Positions 22,859 to 33,954 of a stretch of 64,000 nucleotides of DNA are shown here, piece after piece; position 1 is the stretch's first letter; each line of letters begins with the position of its first letter. The position numbers were made by a program, and so were the translations under genes. The DNA comes from Gigaspora rosea. Lineage: Eukaryota > Glomeromycota > Glomeromycetes > Diversisporales > Gigasporaceae. The stretch is taken from contig QKWP01000107.1 of the NCBI GenBank assembly GCA_003550325.1, positions 356,542 to 420,541 on the forward strand, in the 5' to 3' direction. The notes under the pieces were generated by a model. The model was not told where the DNA came from and did no database searches. It saw only the letters and a list, made by a program, of their open reading frames with translations.

Positions 22859-23690
22859 ATTTCACTTGTCATTTAAAGTAAGGACATTATCAAATGTTTA
22901 ACAGGAGATACAGTATTTTTGAAAATTGACTATTGCGACATTCTCGAACATTTCATATGATTGTTAAACCTGCAATTCCAATTAATGTCATAACGTTACA
23001 TTATTTTTAATGATCGATATGTGAAATTGAGGCATCATTAATTTCGAATTTATCATTATGACGTTATGATTATTAATTTCAAATGATACCAAAATTTTAA
23101 ATTCATATTTTTGAATTTTGATTTGCGCTGCGGTTCCATCGATTCATCAGATTTTCTCTATTTTTTTTGTTTTTTTAGGTTTTGTTTCGTCCTGTTTTGA
23201 CCAACTTACCTACAATCACTTCAAAGATATCACATTTCATTAATAGCCCTATTTTACAGATGATTGATTTACGGACAAGTTCGTTTCATAAGCAATATAT
23301 TTTACTGTCAGTTAATTTTACAAAGAAATTCTAGTCATTATCGTTAGAATTAAGTTTAGAATTAGAATAAAGTTATATGAACTATTGGTTGTTTACGAAA
23401 TGTACTTGTCTGTAGATTATTGTCTGTAAACTGATATCTGGATATAGGAAGATTTCTTCGTGATGAACGATTATCGGGACCACGGTAATTTGTGTCAAAT
23501 GCAAGATTGGAAGGCTTTATGGAATTACATATTCGATTTGTCGCTTCGGTTTTATGTTATGGTCCTTACAACATCTTGTTAGACGTAGGAATTTCTGGTT
23601 AATGCTGTAATTACATGTGATCATTGATATCGAATTACTAAGGCTATATGTTTTGCTTCGAGTTTACATAGGCTGCTTGAGCATGAGATC
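22859..23690. other. Intergenic DNA, nothing recognised
   Basis: No gene, RNA or paired repeat recognised. Confidence 0.4.
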
Positions 23691-23691
23691 T

Positions 23692-23822
23692 ACCGAAGCT
23701 GATCGTGGTTCTGCCGGCGTCACGCGCTGCTCAGCTATCCCTTATATTTTAAATTTTACATGTCACGCGTGATCGTACGGCCTTGCGCGGCACCACATGT
23801 TGCGCAGCTAACCTTATTAATA
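23692..23822. repeat. GC-rich direct repeat with AGCTGCGCAGC-type motif
   Basis: Two direct copies, GATCGTGG to CAGCTATCCCTTA and GATCGTACGG to GCAGCTAACCTTA, stand out for their GC content. An inverted copy starts at 25103 (TAGGGTAGCTGCGCAGC), and GTAGCTGCGCAATG occurs at 42719. These may be terminal sequences of one element family. Confidence 0.5.
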
Positions 23823-24160
23823 ATTACCTAATCCTTAGTTTTGATAAATAATAATTACCTGATAATTTTGACAAATATCTTATCCTAAACTTTCAAACCT
23901 TTTCTTATCTATAATTAACACCAATCATATCATAATAAACATTCAATTTACACTTGAATCTGATCGTTAATCTGTATTTTTCTTTACTTGCCCTCATTTC
24001 GAAGGCTATATCATTCAACGTTTATAGGACAATATCTCACTGTTTTTACGTACGTTGTGAAGGTGTAAAGTCACGCTGATTTTCTTTTTCTATTATAACT
24101 CTATCCGATTGTCATTTTTTTGACATCTATTTTTAGTTAAAATGTATATTTAGTAAGAGC
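23823..24160. other. AT-rich DNA, nothing recognised
   Basis: No coding frame or paired repeat seen. Confidence 0.4.
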
Positions 24161-24754
24161 TGACATAACCCCGATTTTACTGCGGAAATTGCTTACGAAT
24201 TCCCGGAATTTGGATTCGAGGAATGATGGGAATTGGGAATTACGAGAATTCAGAGAATACTGTAGTTAGAATAGCTAGAAACTAGAATTCCGTTATATGT
24301 AAAGACAATTATATAAAGAAGGATGTAATAAATATAACTCGGAGTTCAAACTAACAACTCACGTAGTGTTCCTAACCCAGTTAAGTTATACCTTCGAAAT
24401 TAGAGTAAAGTGTTATCGTTAGTAATTCCCGATAGATAATTAAATAAACTATTAAATAAACTGTTATTATTATAAACCGACAACCCCCGATAAGTGAAAT
24501 CGTATAAAAGTCCAAATCCCGTGATCACGTGAATCGTTGTCACTTAACGATCGACTTCAATTTCGTTACTAAGACCCAAAGAACCTCGAGACCCGGACCA
24601 AATCAACCACGCCTCTATCTGCCTGCCAATTCAAGGTTCAGGCGTCTTACACGAGTAAAGGACATTGGTTAAGTTAGATAGTGGTGTTGTTAGAGTATTT
24701 TGCCATACACCCGATTCTAACCGTACTATGTAGATCAAGTCTATGTAGTCCAGA
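24161..24754 (+). mobile_element. Possible solo LTR
   Basis: The block starts TGACATAACCCC, carries a TATA-like TTATATAAAGAAG (24309) shortly followed by AATAAATATAAC, and is more GC-balanced than its flanks. It ends where the P450-like fragment begins. These are loose LTR traits. No second LTR, primer-binding site or clear 5-bp target duplication was found, so it may be something else. Confidence 0.35.
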
Positions 24755-25101
24755 GTTGAATAAGCTCAAATATTGTGAAGCCGTTATTATTGAAGGTATG
24801 AAAATATAAAATATTGCTTTTCACTTGTGAACTCATAAATAGAGATATGTAGATACTGTTATGGCTTAAGTAATAACTGACCAGTGTCATAACTAGTGAT
24901 GTGAGTTGGTAGCTACCAGTAGGTATCTACCACAAATATCTACCATTATGCAATCCTACGCAGGTATAGATACCAGTAACACCATATATCTATTCACAAG
25001 ACTGTGATCTGCGTTACCTGTTGAATTTATTATAAAAATTAATATTTAATAATTCTTTTAATATACACCCATTGAAAACGTTGTACTATATATTAGTAAT
25101 G
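24755..25101 (+). pseudogene. P450 fragment: end of exon 2 plus all of intron 2
   Basis: TTGAATAAGCTCAAATATTG onward matches the end of P450 exon 2 (minus strand, about 17862-17820). The match continues past the splice donor (GGTATGAAAATA) through the intron to its acceptor (TATATTAGTAATG at 25089-25101). There it stops, giving way to TAGGGTAGCTGCG. Exon 3 is absent. Because the intron is kept, this is a DNA-level duplication and not a retrocopy. Relative to the functional gene it lacks the 95-bp MITE and carries a shorter, different version of the TAGTGATGTGA element. The coding part has changes (ATTATTGAAGG against ATTTATGAGG) and cannot yield a protein. Confidence 0.8.
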
Positions 25102-25102
25102 T

Positions 25103-25150
25103 AGGGTAGCTGCGCAGCGCATGACGCCACGAAGGACCAGTACGATCTTT
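25103..25150. repeat. Inverted copy of the 23.7-kb GC-rich motif
   Basis: TAGGGTAGCTGCGCAGCGCATGACGCC matches, in the opposite orientation, the sequence at 23708-23742. It sits exactly where homology to the P450 intron ends. Confidence 0.5.
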
Positions 25151-25438
25151 ATTTTGGTTTAAGGATTATATTTATGCCGTTTATTTGATCTTTTATTTTA
25201 TTATTGAAGTAATGATGTTTGTGAGATTTTGGTTTATTTTGCTTCATAACGTTTTTTTGTTCTGTTGGTTTTATTTGTATCGAAATTAATTTGGCTTCTA
25301 TCAAGAATTACTATAAAAAATTCTCATGTAAAACTTGCTCGTTATTTTAAAAATCACAATATATATTAGTATTGAGTTAGTTCACGTTGAAATTCTTATA
25401 ACCTAAACTCTATTCAAATCAGACAAGAAGATTTAGAC

Positions 25439-26273
25439 ATGCAAGAAACCTATACAATCTGGGATGTTCCACTTAAAAATGGTAACTTATCAATCAAGAG
25501 ACTAATGAGCCATTATAGGAAAGTTAGGAACATTACTTGGTCAATAAATAAATACAGTACAACAAAACAGCAGTTGTAAATTTAACTCTCAAAAACCAAA
25601 GATACAAGAATATACTCAAAAACACATGGGCACTTCCAATAGAAAAATGGCTTACCAGAATTTCAAAGAGTATAAAACAGGAAGAGATTATGGAAAAAAG
25701 AAAGTCATTTAGAGTGGTATTAGAAGAAATACCAAGAAACACAATGGAGGCTTTGTTATTTAGACAACTTAAACAACTTAAAGCAAAGACAATCTTTATA
25801 CCAGTAAATATCAATAGTAATCTGAGAGGGTCAGTCTTCATTTACTTTGACTGCAAAGAGGATTTGGAAAAAGCAGTTCAAACTCAAGTTAACTATGGAA
25901 GTAATTCCCTTTTTTGAAAAGGAATAGATGAAGGTTTTTACTTAAATTTCAGAAGGAAAATAGAAGACCATTTACTAAAAGCAGAGAATCACATGAAAGA
26001 AGAATTTTTAGCTCTGCTGAAAGAAAATAGAAATATGATTAGAATAAATAATCTTTCCAAAACTAAGAGAAGGATGTCGTTGGATATCAACTTCAGGAGT
26101 CAATTATATGAAGACAAAAAAAGAAAGAATGCCTTAAAAGAAACTTATTTCAATAGCAGAAACACGTTGGCAAAAGTAGAAGTTTCAAGAGAAAACGTGT
26201 TTGCTACATCTTCCCAAAATACTCAAATAGAGGAAAAAAACATTTTGGAGGAAATTTTGAAATGGCTTAATTG
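25439..26273 (+). pseudogene. LINE ORF1, RRM-like nucleic-acid-binding protein, broken
   Basis: A first ATG at 25439 opens MQETYTIWDVPLKNG and stops after about 45 codons. The reading resumes in other frames at about 25570-25917 and 25993-26273. The middle segment (FRVVLEEIP, later GSVFIYFDCKEDLEKAV) has the beta-strand pattern of an RRM-like domain, as in ORF1p of some LINEs, which binds the element RNA. The last part is lysine-rich and helical. At least two frameshifts or stops separate the pieces. No CCHC knuckle is seen. Assignment as ORF1 rests largely on position before the endonuclease. Confidence 0.6.
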
Positions 26274-26403
26274 AATTGAAGAAAAACAAGGGCTGGAAAG
26301 GCCACAACGCTCCTGAAGGGCGCCCAGTTGTATCAGAGACCGGTGCAACATCCAAGGGTTATAAAGATATTGTACCTTTGAAGGTCAGCAGGATAGGAGT
26401 ATA

Positions 26404-27160
26404 GTGTGTGCATTTCATAATATTAATGGTCTTAAGACACAGTTTCATAGATTAGATTTTTTAACATCTTGGGCAATCGAGAGGAAAGTAGATATAATTG
26501 GAATTGCAGAAACAAATCTGGGTGAAAGAGAGGCAAAGTTTATAGCAAAGGATTTGGGCTATTTTAGAAGTTTCTGGTCTAGCACTGCAATGGACAAACT
26601 CAAAGGGTCAGGCATAGGACTTCTTATACATAGGGACATTGAACGTCACATAGAGAAAATAGAGAGATTCAATGAATATTTAATGTGTGCTTACTTGTTT
26701 CTTAAAAAATGTAAACTATTAGTAATTGTGGCCTATATACCTCCAAGTGATGAAGTAAGTGCAAAAATAATTATCGAGAAAATCCAGGAACAATCAACAA
26801 AAATAAGAAGGCCTAGCAAATCGCTTTAATAGGAGACTTTAACTGTATACCAAGAAAGCAAATTGACAAGTCCTCACAGACTCCAAATTTTAAATGTTCT
26901 ACTCTGTTTACTTGGTTAGAAGGAAAGCTTTTTGGGGATGCTTTTAGAAAACTTAACCCTAGCGCCAGGAGATATACTTGGAGTAACAGACACACAAGTA
27001 CAAGGATAGACCAGATATAGTTATCAAAAAACTTAATTAATAAGATTTTGAAAGCAGACATTCTAAGAATGGGAACAATAACAGGTAGTGATCATAATTT
27101 GCTATTGGTTGAAGTTTTATTGGCGAAGAGTAATAGCATAGATACAACGAGTAGAATGTG
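26404..27160 (+). pseudogene. LINE ORF2 endonuclease domain, broken
   Basis: The AP-endonuclease fold is recognisable: FHNINGL at the start, IIGIAETNLG (catalytic Glu), VVAYIPPS in the middle, then GDFN at 26835 and TGSDHNLLLVE at 27085. In LINEs this domain nicks the target strand to prime reverse transcription. The frame shifts just before GDFN (26829), and stops follow. Key residues E, D, N, D and H are still present when the frames are followed, but the protein cannot be made. Confidence 0.75.
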
Positions 27161-27179
27161 ACAAACTCTTTCATCACGA

Positions 27180-28925
27180 ATAATATGGAAGTTTGACAAG
27201 GCAATGAAGGAAAATTGGGATAATTATAGGTTAGCTTTATGGAAAAGCTCAGAAAAAGTTGCTGTTTTGGCTCCTAAAAGATAAACAAGACATAGATTTA
27301 GATCAACCATTAGATCTAAAAGTCAGCATAGATCAGCTATGGGACACAATCGAGGAGGCAATCTGGAAGTCGGCAAAAGAAACATTTCTGAAAAAAAGGC
27401 CAGAAATAAAAGGAGAGTGGTTAAGGATGTTAAGGAGTCGCCAATTGCAAAAGTAGCCAAAAAGTTTGGAAGATTAATAAAAGATGTAGCAAACAACAAA
27501 GATGCATACCATATGATCAGTAGCTAGAATGGTAGAATTAGAAGTATTAATTCCAGTGCAGACACTATGATACCAGATATTACTTTAGAACAGGTAGACA
27601 CTTGGTTCAATAGAGCATCTCATCTCTTTGAAAATAAATTAATTTGTAAGAAAAGATTATACAGAGAAAAGGAAATTAAAAAGTATATACAGAAAAGATG
27701 TGAAATGATTGTAGGAGAACAGAAAAAAATGCTAAGAAGTTTTCTGGAAAGGCCATATAATAAAGTAGTATTGGACCGAATTATGATTAAGAAGAAGAAT
27801 GAATATGAGTTAATATCTGAACCCGGTAAAGTTCTTTCCAAGACCAACAAGCACTTTAAGAAGCAGATTAGGAAGAGGAATTCCCATCTAGATTTACTAA
27901 ACGAGGAGTGGAGAAAGATTTATCAGCTATTGAGTAGGATACAAGAAGAATGGTATAAGCCAGTTTTGTTGCTAGTGGACATGGAGGAATGGCTTTCAAT
28001 GCATAGTGAAATTAGAATAAATTCAGCGCCGGGTATATCCAACATTACTTACAAGCTTATTAAGCAAGCGGTTCTTAGAGTGCATATGGCCTTTAAGAAT
28101 TTCGCAAATGTTTGTTTAGTACAGAGAAACATTCTGAATAAATGGAAAGTAGCCCAAATTTATACAATTCCCAAAGAGAAATTGGGGTTTCAAGCTCAAC
28201 AAAGTAAGACCAATCACATTGTTAGAAGCAATTATCAAAGACAAGAACATTTTACAAGGGCCCAATTTCGCAGACCTTCTGGAAAATTTAACGGAGGAAC
28301 CTATTCATATTCTAAATTCGTTCCTTAAGGAGGCCCACGAGAAAAAGAAGGAACTTTGGCTCCTTTTTCAAGATATGAAGAAGGCTTTTGATTTTGTCAG
28401 TTTGGTGATGTGTAAGAAAGCTATGTGTAGGATTGGACTTCTAGAAATTTTAATCAAGTTTGTCATCAACTTATTTAATAAGAAGCATATGCGAGTAATA
28501 ACAGATTTTGGCATTACTGAAGAGTTCATAGCCGAGGATGGAATTGACCAAGATGAGTGATCTCTCCCTTGGTGTGAAGAATTTTCTAAGACCCTTTGTT
28601 GGATAAAGTGCAAAAGGACAGTTCCTTGGGCTATACCACAGAAGTAAACATCATTAGGTCGTGTAAGAATAAGGAAAGAAGCTTAAGTGTGTACTTGCTT
28701 ATACCGACAACACAACTTGGATCGCAGGTTCAAAGGAGCAGTTTGAAAAAACAATTAGTATCGCAGAACAATTCTTCTATATCAATAATCTTGAAATCAA
28801 TAGCAGCAAGTCCAAGTTGGTAACAATCAACTCGAAACTCTCAAAGGAAGAAAGTTGTGTTTTCTTCTGCAAGACAAAATTGTTCGCAGAACCTAAGCTT
28901 CCTGATATCAAATTTTTGGAAGTAT
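27180..28925 (+). pseudogene. LINE ORF2 reverse transcriptase domain, broken
   Basis: Motifs appear in order over several frames: SAPGISNITYKLIKQ, WKVAQIYTIPK, the motif-A segment LLFQDMKKAFD (28360), EDGIDQ, and motif C read as AYTDN (28697-28711) where an active enzyme has Y-x-D-D. The second aspartate has become Asn, so this copy would be dead even if the frames were repaired. The longest open stretch is 253 codons (27567-28328). Confidence 0.8.
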
Positions 28926-30179
28926 AATTACACACTTCTAAAGACTAAACAAATATTAAAAAGAAAGTAAAGAAGATAGTGGAATTGTTTATGCATCTAT
29001 TAGAAAAAAAAGGTAACAGCTAGTCAGCTGAGCTACATAAACAACCAGGTGCTTATCCCAAAGCTAGAAAATATCTTGCAGGTCACAGCTCTCTCAAAAA
29101 GTGACTTGTAAAGCATTCATCAGCTGATAATCCATCTTTGTAAGAAGAAACTAGGCATGGTGCAAATGCTCTGAATGCTATAATGTTTCATAGTAGTATT
29201 TTGGGCTTTAAACCCTTGGCAAGCTCACTTTTGGCCAAGCAGGCAACAAGTCTATTAAAAAGATTAAACAGTAATGAAGGTTTGGAAACCTTGGCGGAGC
29301 TAAAAATCAAGCAAACAGCAATCAAAGCTGGTATTCTACTGGATGTGCATATTGCGCCCTTTAACGAACAACATGTTACCCTCTGGAAGGGAAATCTGAC
29401 ATGTAATATAATAGAAAAATGCAAAATAATCAACTTAATGTTCAAAACACAAGACATCCAGAATGAGACGTATAGTAAGGAAATGGTGATTATAAGTTTC
29501 TTAAATGAAAAAATGATAAAAAGCTCGTTGAACGCAAGAATTGATTTAGAACTAGTTTTGCTAAATCAGTTAATAGACCCAATAGGTACTGGCTTGATGT
29601 TATAGCAACAAGTAAGAGGTATACGAGAAAAAAGCATGAGGGAAAAAACACTGGAATGGTTTAGTAAAATCGAGAAGGCGGTTCTGGTAAATAATTCCTC
29701 AAAGGAGCTTAAAAATACTGACTAGAAGGGGAGAGTAACAAGCTCACGGTGCCAATAAGAAAAAAGGTCTGTATAGATAAAAGATACAAGCATTGGGTAG
29801 TTGTTAAAAGGAAGAATTCATTTTAATATCTCCTGGGACGTATAAGCAAAAAGCTTAGATGCAAAGCTATTTTTGAACACTGGGTCGAAATCCAAAAAGT
29901 TAAAAGTGCAGTTAAAATAAGCAGGTGTAAGGGTTGTAACCTAAATAAAGGAGGTAAAGAGAATAATTGCCAATTCACAATGGAGATGAAAGATTGTATT
30001 AGCAAAGTAAAAGGTATAATTAGAAAAGGAAGCGATTGGTTAATGTCATTTCCTTTGGCCTACTACATAAACACAAAGTATAAAAGTACACAGAGAGAAC
30101 AAATTAGTATAAAGAAAGTAGCTTCGTTAGTAGAAATTAATTGTATAGAATTTGAGGTAATCAAAAAGCAAGAACTAAG
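28926..30179 (+). pseudogene. LINE ORF2 connection region, broken
   Basis: Between RT and RNase H the element keeps open pieces such as 29183-29605, which reads LGFKPLASSLLAKQATSLL and later VHIAPFNEQHVTLWKGN. Several stops and A-rich insertions interrupt it. No independent domain is named; placement between the two enzymes is the reason for the call. Confidence 0.6.
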
Positions 30180-30679
30180 TAGGAAAATTACAAGGTTACT
30201 TTTAGATATGGTAGAAAGAATATAACAGAAGAAAGGTCAGACTACGTTTTCTATACTGACGGTTCTTGGTACAAGGAAGAAGAGGGTATTGAAGATAGGA
30301 TGGGTTCTGCTTGGGACAGTTGGATAGAAAAGAGGAGATAGTAAGTTTAGTAGGGAAAATTAGAGTAGTCGATTGGCCTTTATCGACAAAAGCTGAATTA
30401 GTTGCAATTCTTTGTGCTTTGTTAGTAGTTAAATCAGATTCTTTAGTTGTAGTTAAAACAGATAGTTTAGTAGCAATTAGCAGTATCAAGAGTGTGTTTA
30501 GGTCACTAAGCTTCAAGAAGAGTCTTAAGTTAAAAAACAGGTCTATTCTAGACAAAATTGTTGAGATAATCCAAGTTAAAAATCTCACTATAGAACTTTG
30601 TAAAGTCAAGGCCCATAACAGAGTAGTATGGAACGAACTTGCTGACAAGTTAGCAAAAAAGGCAGCACAACTCAATTAA
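30180..30679 (+). pseudogene. LINE RNase H domain, broken
   Basis: Four landmarks of RNase HI are present: YTDGSW (first Asp), STKAELVAI (Glu), KTDSLVAI (Asp) and KVKAHNRVVWNELADKLAKK (last His/Asp region). The first lies in a different frame from the other three, with the shift near 30315. The domain would remove the RNA strand after first-strand synthesis. The 122-codon open piece (30311-30679) is among the best preserved parts of the element. Confidence 0.8.
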
Positions 30680-30939
30680 GATTGGAAATGGTTACCTACT
30701 AATACTACTCAGTAGAACGCATCTTTTTGGTAGAATGGAAAACACATTGACAACTACCTGCGGAAATTCATAATGTGACTTAAAAGAAGGGCCTCTGAGG
30801 GAAAATATCTCCTTTCAAGTAAAAGCCTAGCTGCAGAAAGTATTGTTAATTTTAGTAATCTCAACTGGTTCTTCAGATGGTCAAAGTTGAAGGTGTTGAG
30901 TGGAATTAGATGTAGAGGAATAGAGAGTAGTTTTAAACT

Positions 30940-31573
30940 AATTTCGTGAATTAAGGGAATTTTTCAACTTCTTCTAACTTTAAACGAGTTGCATACTCGT
31001 AAGCCTTGGTTGTATAAGTCTCCAAACTGTATTTTGTGTAAGAAGAAGACTAAGGAGACCATGAGTCATTTAATGTGATGCAGCTCTACAGAAAACATCT
31101 GGCAGGAAACAAAAAACATGGCACTAAGTGCTGCATAGGCAGTGCTTTCGAACAAGGCAAAGCTTTCACTAAGCACTTGGGATTTAAATGAAATTCTGCT
31201 AAGCGATACTAAAGAAATTCATTTTAAGGAAAGAGAATTTTTCTTAAGTGGTCTTATAGAGAAAGAAAAATTCGAGTTATTGTATAAAAAGGGCCTCTCG
31301 AGGCAGAATGCAAAAAATTGCGTGAATGCGATTCTGTACATAGTACAAGAAAGTTTCTACCAGGCCATTTGGAAGAAAAGATGTAATAAAGTTATTAAAT
31401 GGGAGAAGGAAGTTGGTTTTGAGTAATCTCAGAAAAGGAAGTGTAAGGATAAAGAAGTTTTGAGAAAGGTGATATCCGATCCGGAGCTCGCAAAAGTTAG
31501 AAGGAAAGTCTGAAAAGAAGTCAAGCGAAAAAAGCAAGAAACGGAGAAAACAGTGAATAAGATAGTCAAGGAC
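30940..31573 (+). pseudogene. LINE C-terminal zinc motif and tail, broken
   Basis: HTRKPWLYKSPNCILCKKK followed by H and C (near 31063-31083) gives the CxxC-H-C pattern common after RT/RNase H in such LINEs. One stop replaces a residue before the last Cys. A 94-codon helical piece (31142-31426, ending WKKRCNKVIKWEKEVGFE) follows. Confidence 0.65.
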
Positions 31574-31702
31574 TCAATTTTGAGTTAAATAATAGGTTCG
31601 CATATAGTAAGAGGAGCGCCATTTATCACCTGATTTTTAGTAAGTGGGGGCAGAACAATTATCAGGTCCTATATATAATATAATATATATAATATATATA
31701 AA

Positions 31703-32015
31703 TATAGGAATAATTGTTTTGTAACCATAGGTTACAGTAACCAGAGTCCATAACTAAGCCCAAATATAGTATAGTTAGGGTTAGAGTTAGGGTTAGTATA
31801 ATATTAAAATTAGAGTTAAAATTAGAGTTAGTGTTAGAATTAGGTTGTGATTGGTTAGGGTTAGAGTTAGGATTAAAGTTAAAATTACTACAAAATCGCG
31901 AGAGGACCATTTTTTGTAAGTAACACAACAGGGGTTACCCTAGTAAAATTTTGAGTTATTAACAATTTATAAAATGCGGTTACAGTAGCCATGGCTACAA
32001 ATTTATTACTCCTAT
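31703..32015. repeat. Foldback element with a TTAGGG centre
   Basis: The left arm ATAGGAATAATTGTTTTGTA.. with AACCATAGGTTACAGTAACC is the imperfect complement of GGTTACAGTAGCCATGGCTA and ATTACTCCTAT at the right. The middle holds TTAGGG/TTAGAG units at 31772-31797 and 31853-31872. The 88-codon minus-strand frame here is translated repeat. Confidence 0.65.
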
Positions 32016-32049
32016 TATTAATTTAAATATATATTTATATATATTATTA

Positions 32050-32205
32050 TATATATATAATTTTTAATATTAAATAACTTTTGATCCACCAGTCCATTTT
32101 TGATGATTTAAATACCAAAATGTTCGCCTCAGTGAGACGATTCTAACAAGAATAAAATCACTAAATTCTAATCACAGGATCCTAAGATCAACAAAGATTT
32201 GTATT
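32050..32205. repeat. Left arm, GTCTCATTGAGAC-core family
   Basis: AACTTTTGATCCACCAGTCCA onward, with GTTCGCCTCAGTGAGACGATT and TCTAATCACAGGATCC, is the reverse complement of 33790-33949. The pair encloses everything from 32206 to 33789. Confidence 0.7.
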
Positions 32206-32339
32206 CTATAAACAATTAATAATTAGATATGTCTAATTCGGTGCACCTAAGTTCTATGATGAATACCACATGCCATATCAATCAGAATCAGATTATTTTG
32301 GTACGATTCAATTCATCTCATTGAGACTAGTGCTCCTAG

Positions 32340-32495
32340 GCCAGTCTGGGTCTGGTCTGGTCCGGGTCCAGTCCAGGATCAGACCAGACACAGACTCTAA
32401 ATTTTACTAATTTCAGACTTCAGACCAGACTCAACTATAAGTCCGGTACGGGTCTGGTCCAAAATCTGCAGACTGGTCTAAATCTGAATATAATT
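32340..32495. repeat. CAGACCAGAC motif block, left of the array
   Basis: Many GGTCTGGTC/CAGACC motifs in both orientations. CTGCAGACTGGTCTAAATCTG at its right edge pairs with TAGACCAGTCTGCAGAC at 33682. A fragment of the GTCTCATTGAGAC family precedes it at 32286-32332. Confidence 0.6.
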
Positions 32496-32497
32496 AT

Positions 32498-33662
32498 ATG
32501 TATTTTTTGGCACTGAACAAGTTTACTTAGTGCATTTTGTTAGAATAAATTAGTAAAATTTTTTTATCATGATTTTATAGAATTTTATTAATAAATTTCT
32601 ATAAAATCTTATGATTCGCAAATTTTTGTTAATTAATTCTAACAAAATGCACTAAGTAAACTTGTTCAGCACCTAAAAATGTATTAAAACAGCTGGTTTG
32701 TTTTTATTTTACTTGAAATTTGGAGAAAAGATGATAATTTTGGATTTTTGATCAAAAAGTCAAATTTAAGCATCTTTTCTCCAAATTTCAAGTAAACTAA
32801 AAACAACCCTGCCGATTTAATGTATTTTAGGTGCTGAACAAGTTTACTTAGTGCATTTTGTTAGAATTAATTAGTAAAATTTTATGAATCATAAGATTTT
32901 ATAGAATTTTATTAATAAAATTCTATAAAATCTTATGATTCATAAAATTTTACTAATTAATTCTAACATAATGCACTAAGTAAACTTGTTCAGCACCTAA
33001 AAATACATTAAATCGGCAGGGTTGTTTTTATTTTACTTGAAATTTGGAGAAAAGATGCATAATTTTGGATTTTTGATCAAAAAAGTCAAATTTAAGCATC
33101 TTTTCTCCAAATTTCAAGTAAAATAAAAACAACCCTGCCGATTTAATGTATTTTTAGGTGCTGAACAAGTTTACTTAGTGCATTTTGTTAGAATTAATTA
33201 GTAAAATTTTATGAATCATAAGATTTTATAGAATTTTATTAATAAAATTCTATAAAATCTTATAATTCACAAATTTTTATTAATTAATTCTAACAAAATG
33301 CACTAAGTAAACTTGTTCAGCACCTAAAAATACATTAAATCGGCAGGGTTGTTTTTATTTTACTTGAAATTTGGAGAAAAGATGCATAATTTTGGATTTT
33401 TGATCAAAAAAGTCAAATTTAAGCATCTTTTCTCCAAATTTCAAGTAAAATAAAAACAACATAGCCGATTTGGTGTATTTTTAGGTTCTAAACAAGTTTA
33501 CTTAGTGCATTAAGTTAGAATTAATTAGTAAAATTTTATGAATCATAAGATTTTATAGAATTTTATTAATAAAATTCTATAAAAACTTATGATTTATAAA
33601 ATTTTACTAATTTATTATAACAAAATGCACTAAGTAAACTTGTTCAGCACCAAAAAATACAT
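32498..33662. repeat. Array of seven palindromes: one 163-bp monomer in alternating orientation
   Basis: Two palindromes alternate. Type B centres on TTATTAATAA (about 32590, 32914, 33240, 33567) and is bordered by GGTGCTGAACAAGTTTACTT. Type A centres on TTTTTGATCAAAAA (about 32752, 33077, 33404) and is bordered by AATCGGCAGGGTTGTTTTTA. Spacing between centres is constant at 162-164 bp. The array is thus a single monomer laid down head-to-head and tail-to-tail. Copies are highly similar, and the arms pair almost perfectly. No coding frame is present. Confidence 0.85.
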
Positions 33663-33664
33663 AT

Positions 33665-33750
33665 AAATATTATTTGGACTTAGACCAGTCTGCAGACTTC
33701 GGACCAGACCCAGACAAAACTCAGACTTGACTAAAAAGTCTGAATATAAA
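33665..33750. repeat. CAGACCAGAC motif block, right of the array
   Basis: TTAGACCAGTCTGCAGACTT and further CAGACCCAGAC-like motifs mirror the block at 32340-32495. Confidence 0.6.
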
Positions 33751-33789
33751 AAATAAATTTACTTAGTAATTTTAAAATTACTATTAAAA

Positions 33790-33949
33790 TTACACAAAAG
33801 TTGAACGATCTTGGGATCCTGTGATTGGATTTTGATGATTTTGGGCTTGTTAGAATTGTCTCACTGAGACGAACATTTTGGTAGTTGAATCATCCAAAAC
33901 AGACTAGTAGATCAAAAGTTATCCAATTTTTAATATATATATATATATA
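33790..33949. repeat. Right arm, GTCTCATTGAGAC-core family
   Basis: GGATCCTGTGATTGGATTTTG, TTGTCTCACTGAGACGAACA and GATCAAAAGTTATCCAATTTT are the complement of the arm at 32050-32205. Confidence 0.7.
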
Positions 33950-33954
33950 AATAC

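Larger units (their letters stand above)
25390..31640 (+). mobile_element. Decayed LINE (RNase H-bearing non-LTR retrotransposon)
   Basis: One plus-strand element carries, in order, an RRM-like ORF1, an apurinic endonuclease-like domain, reverse transcriptase, RNase H and a C-terminal zinc motif. This is the layout of I/Tad-like LINEs. Both ORFs are broken by many stops and frameshifts. Exact ends and target-site duplications are not visible; the limits are where LINE-like sequence fades. It is about 6.2 kb, near full length. Confidence 0.8.

Noticed and set aside
30202..30675. 157-codon minus-strand frame
   Set aside because: Antisense shadow of the LINE RNase H domain on the plus strand.
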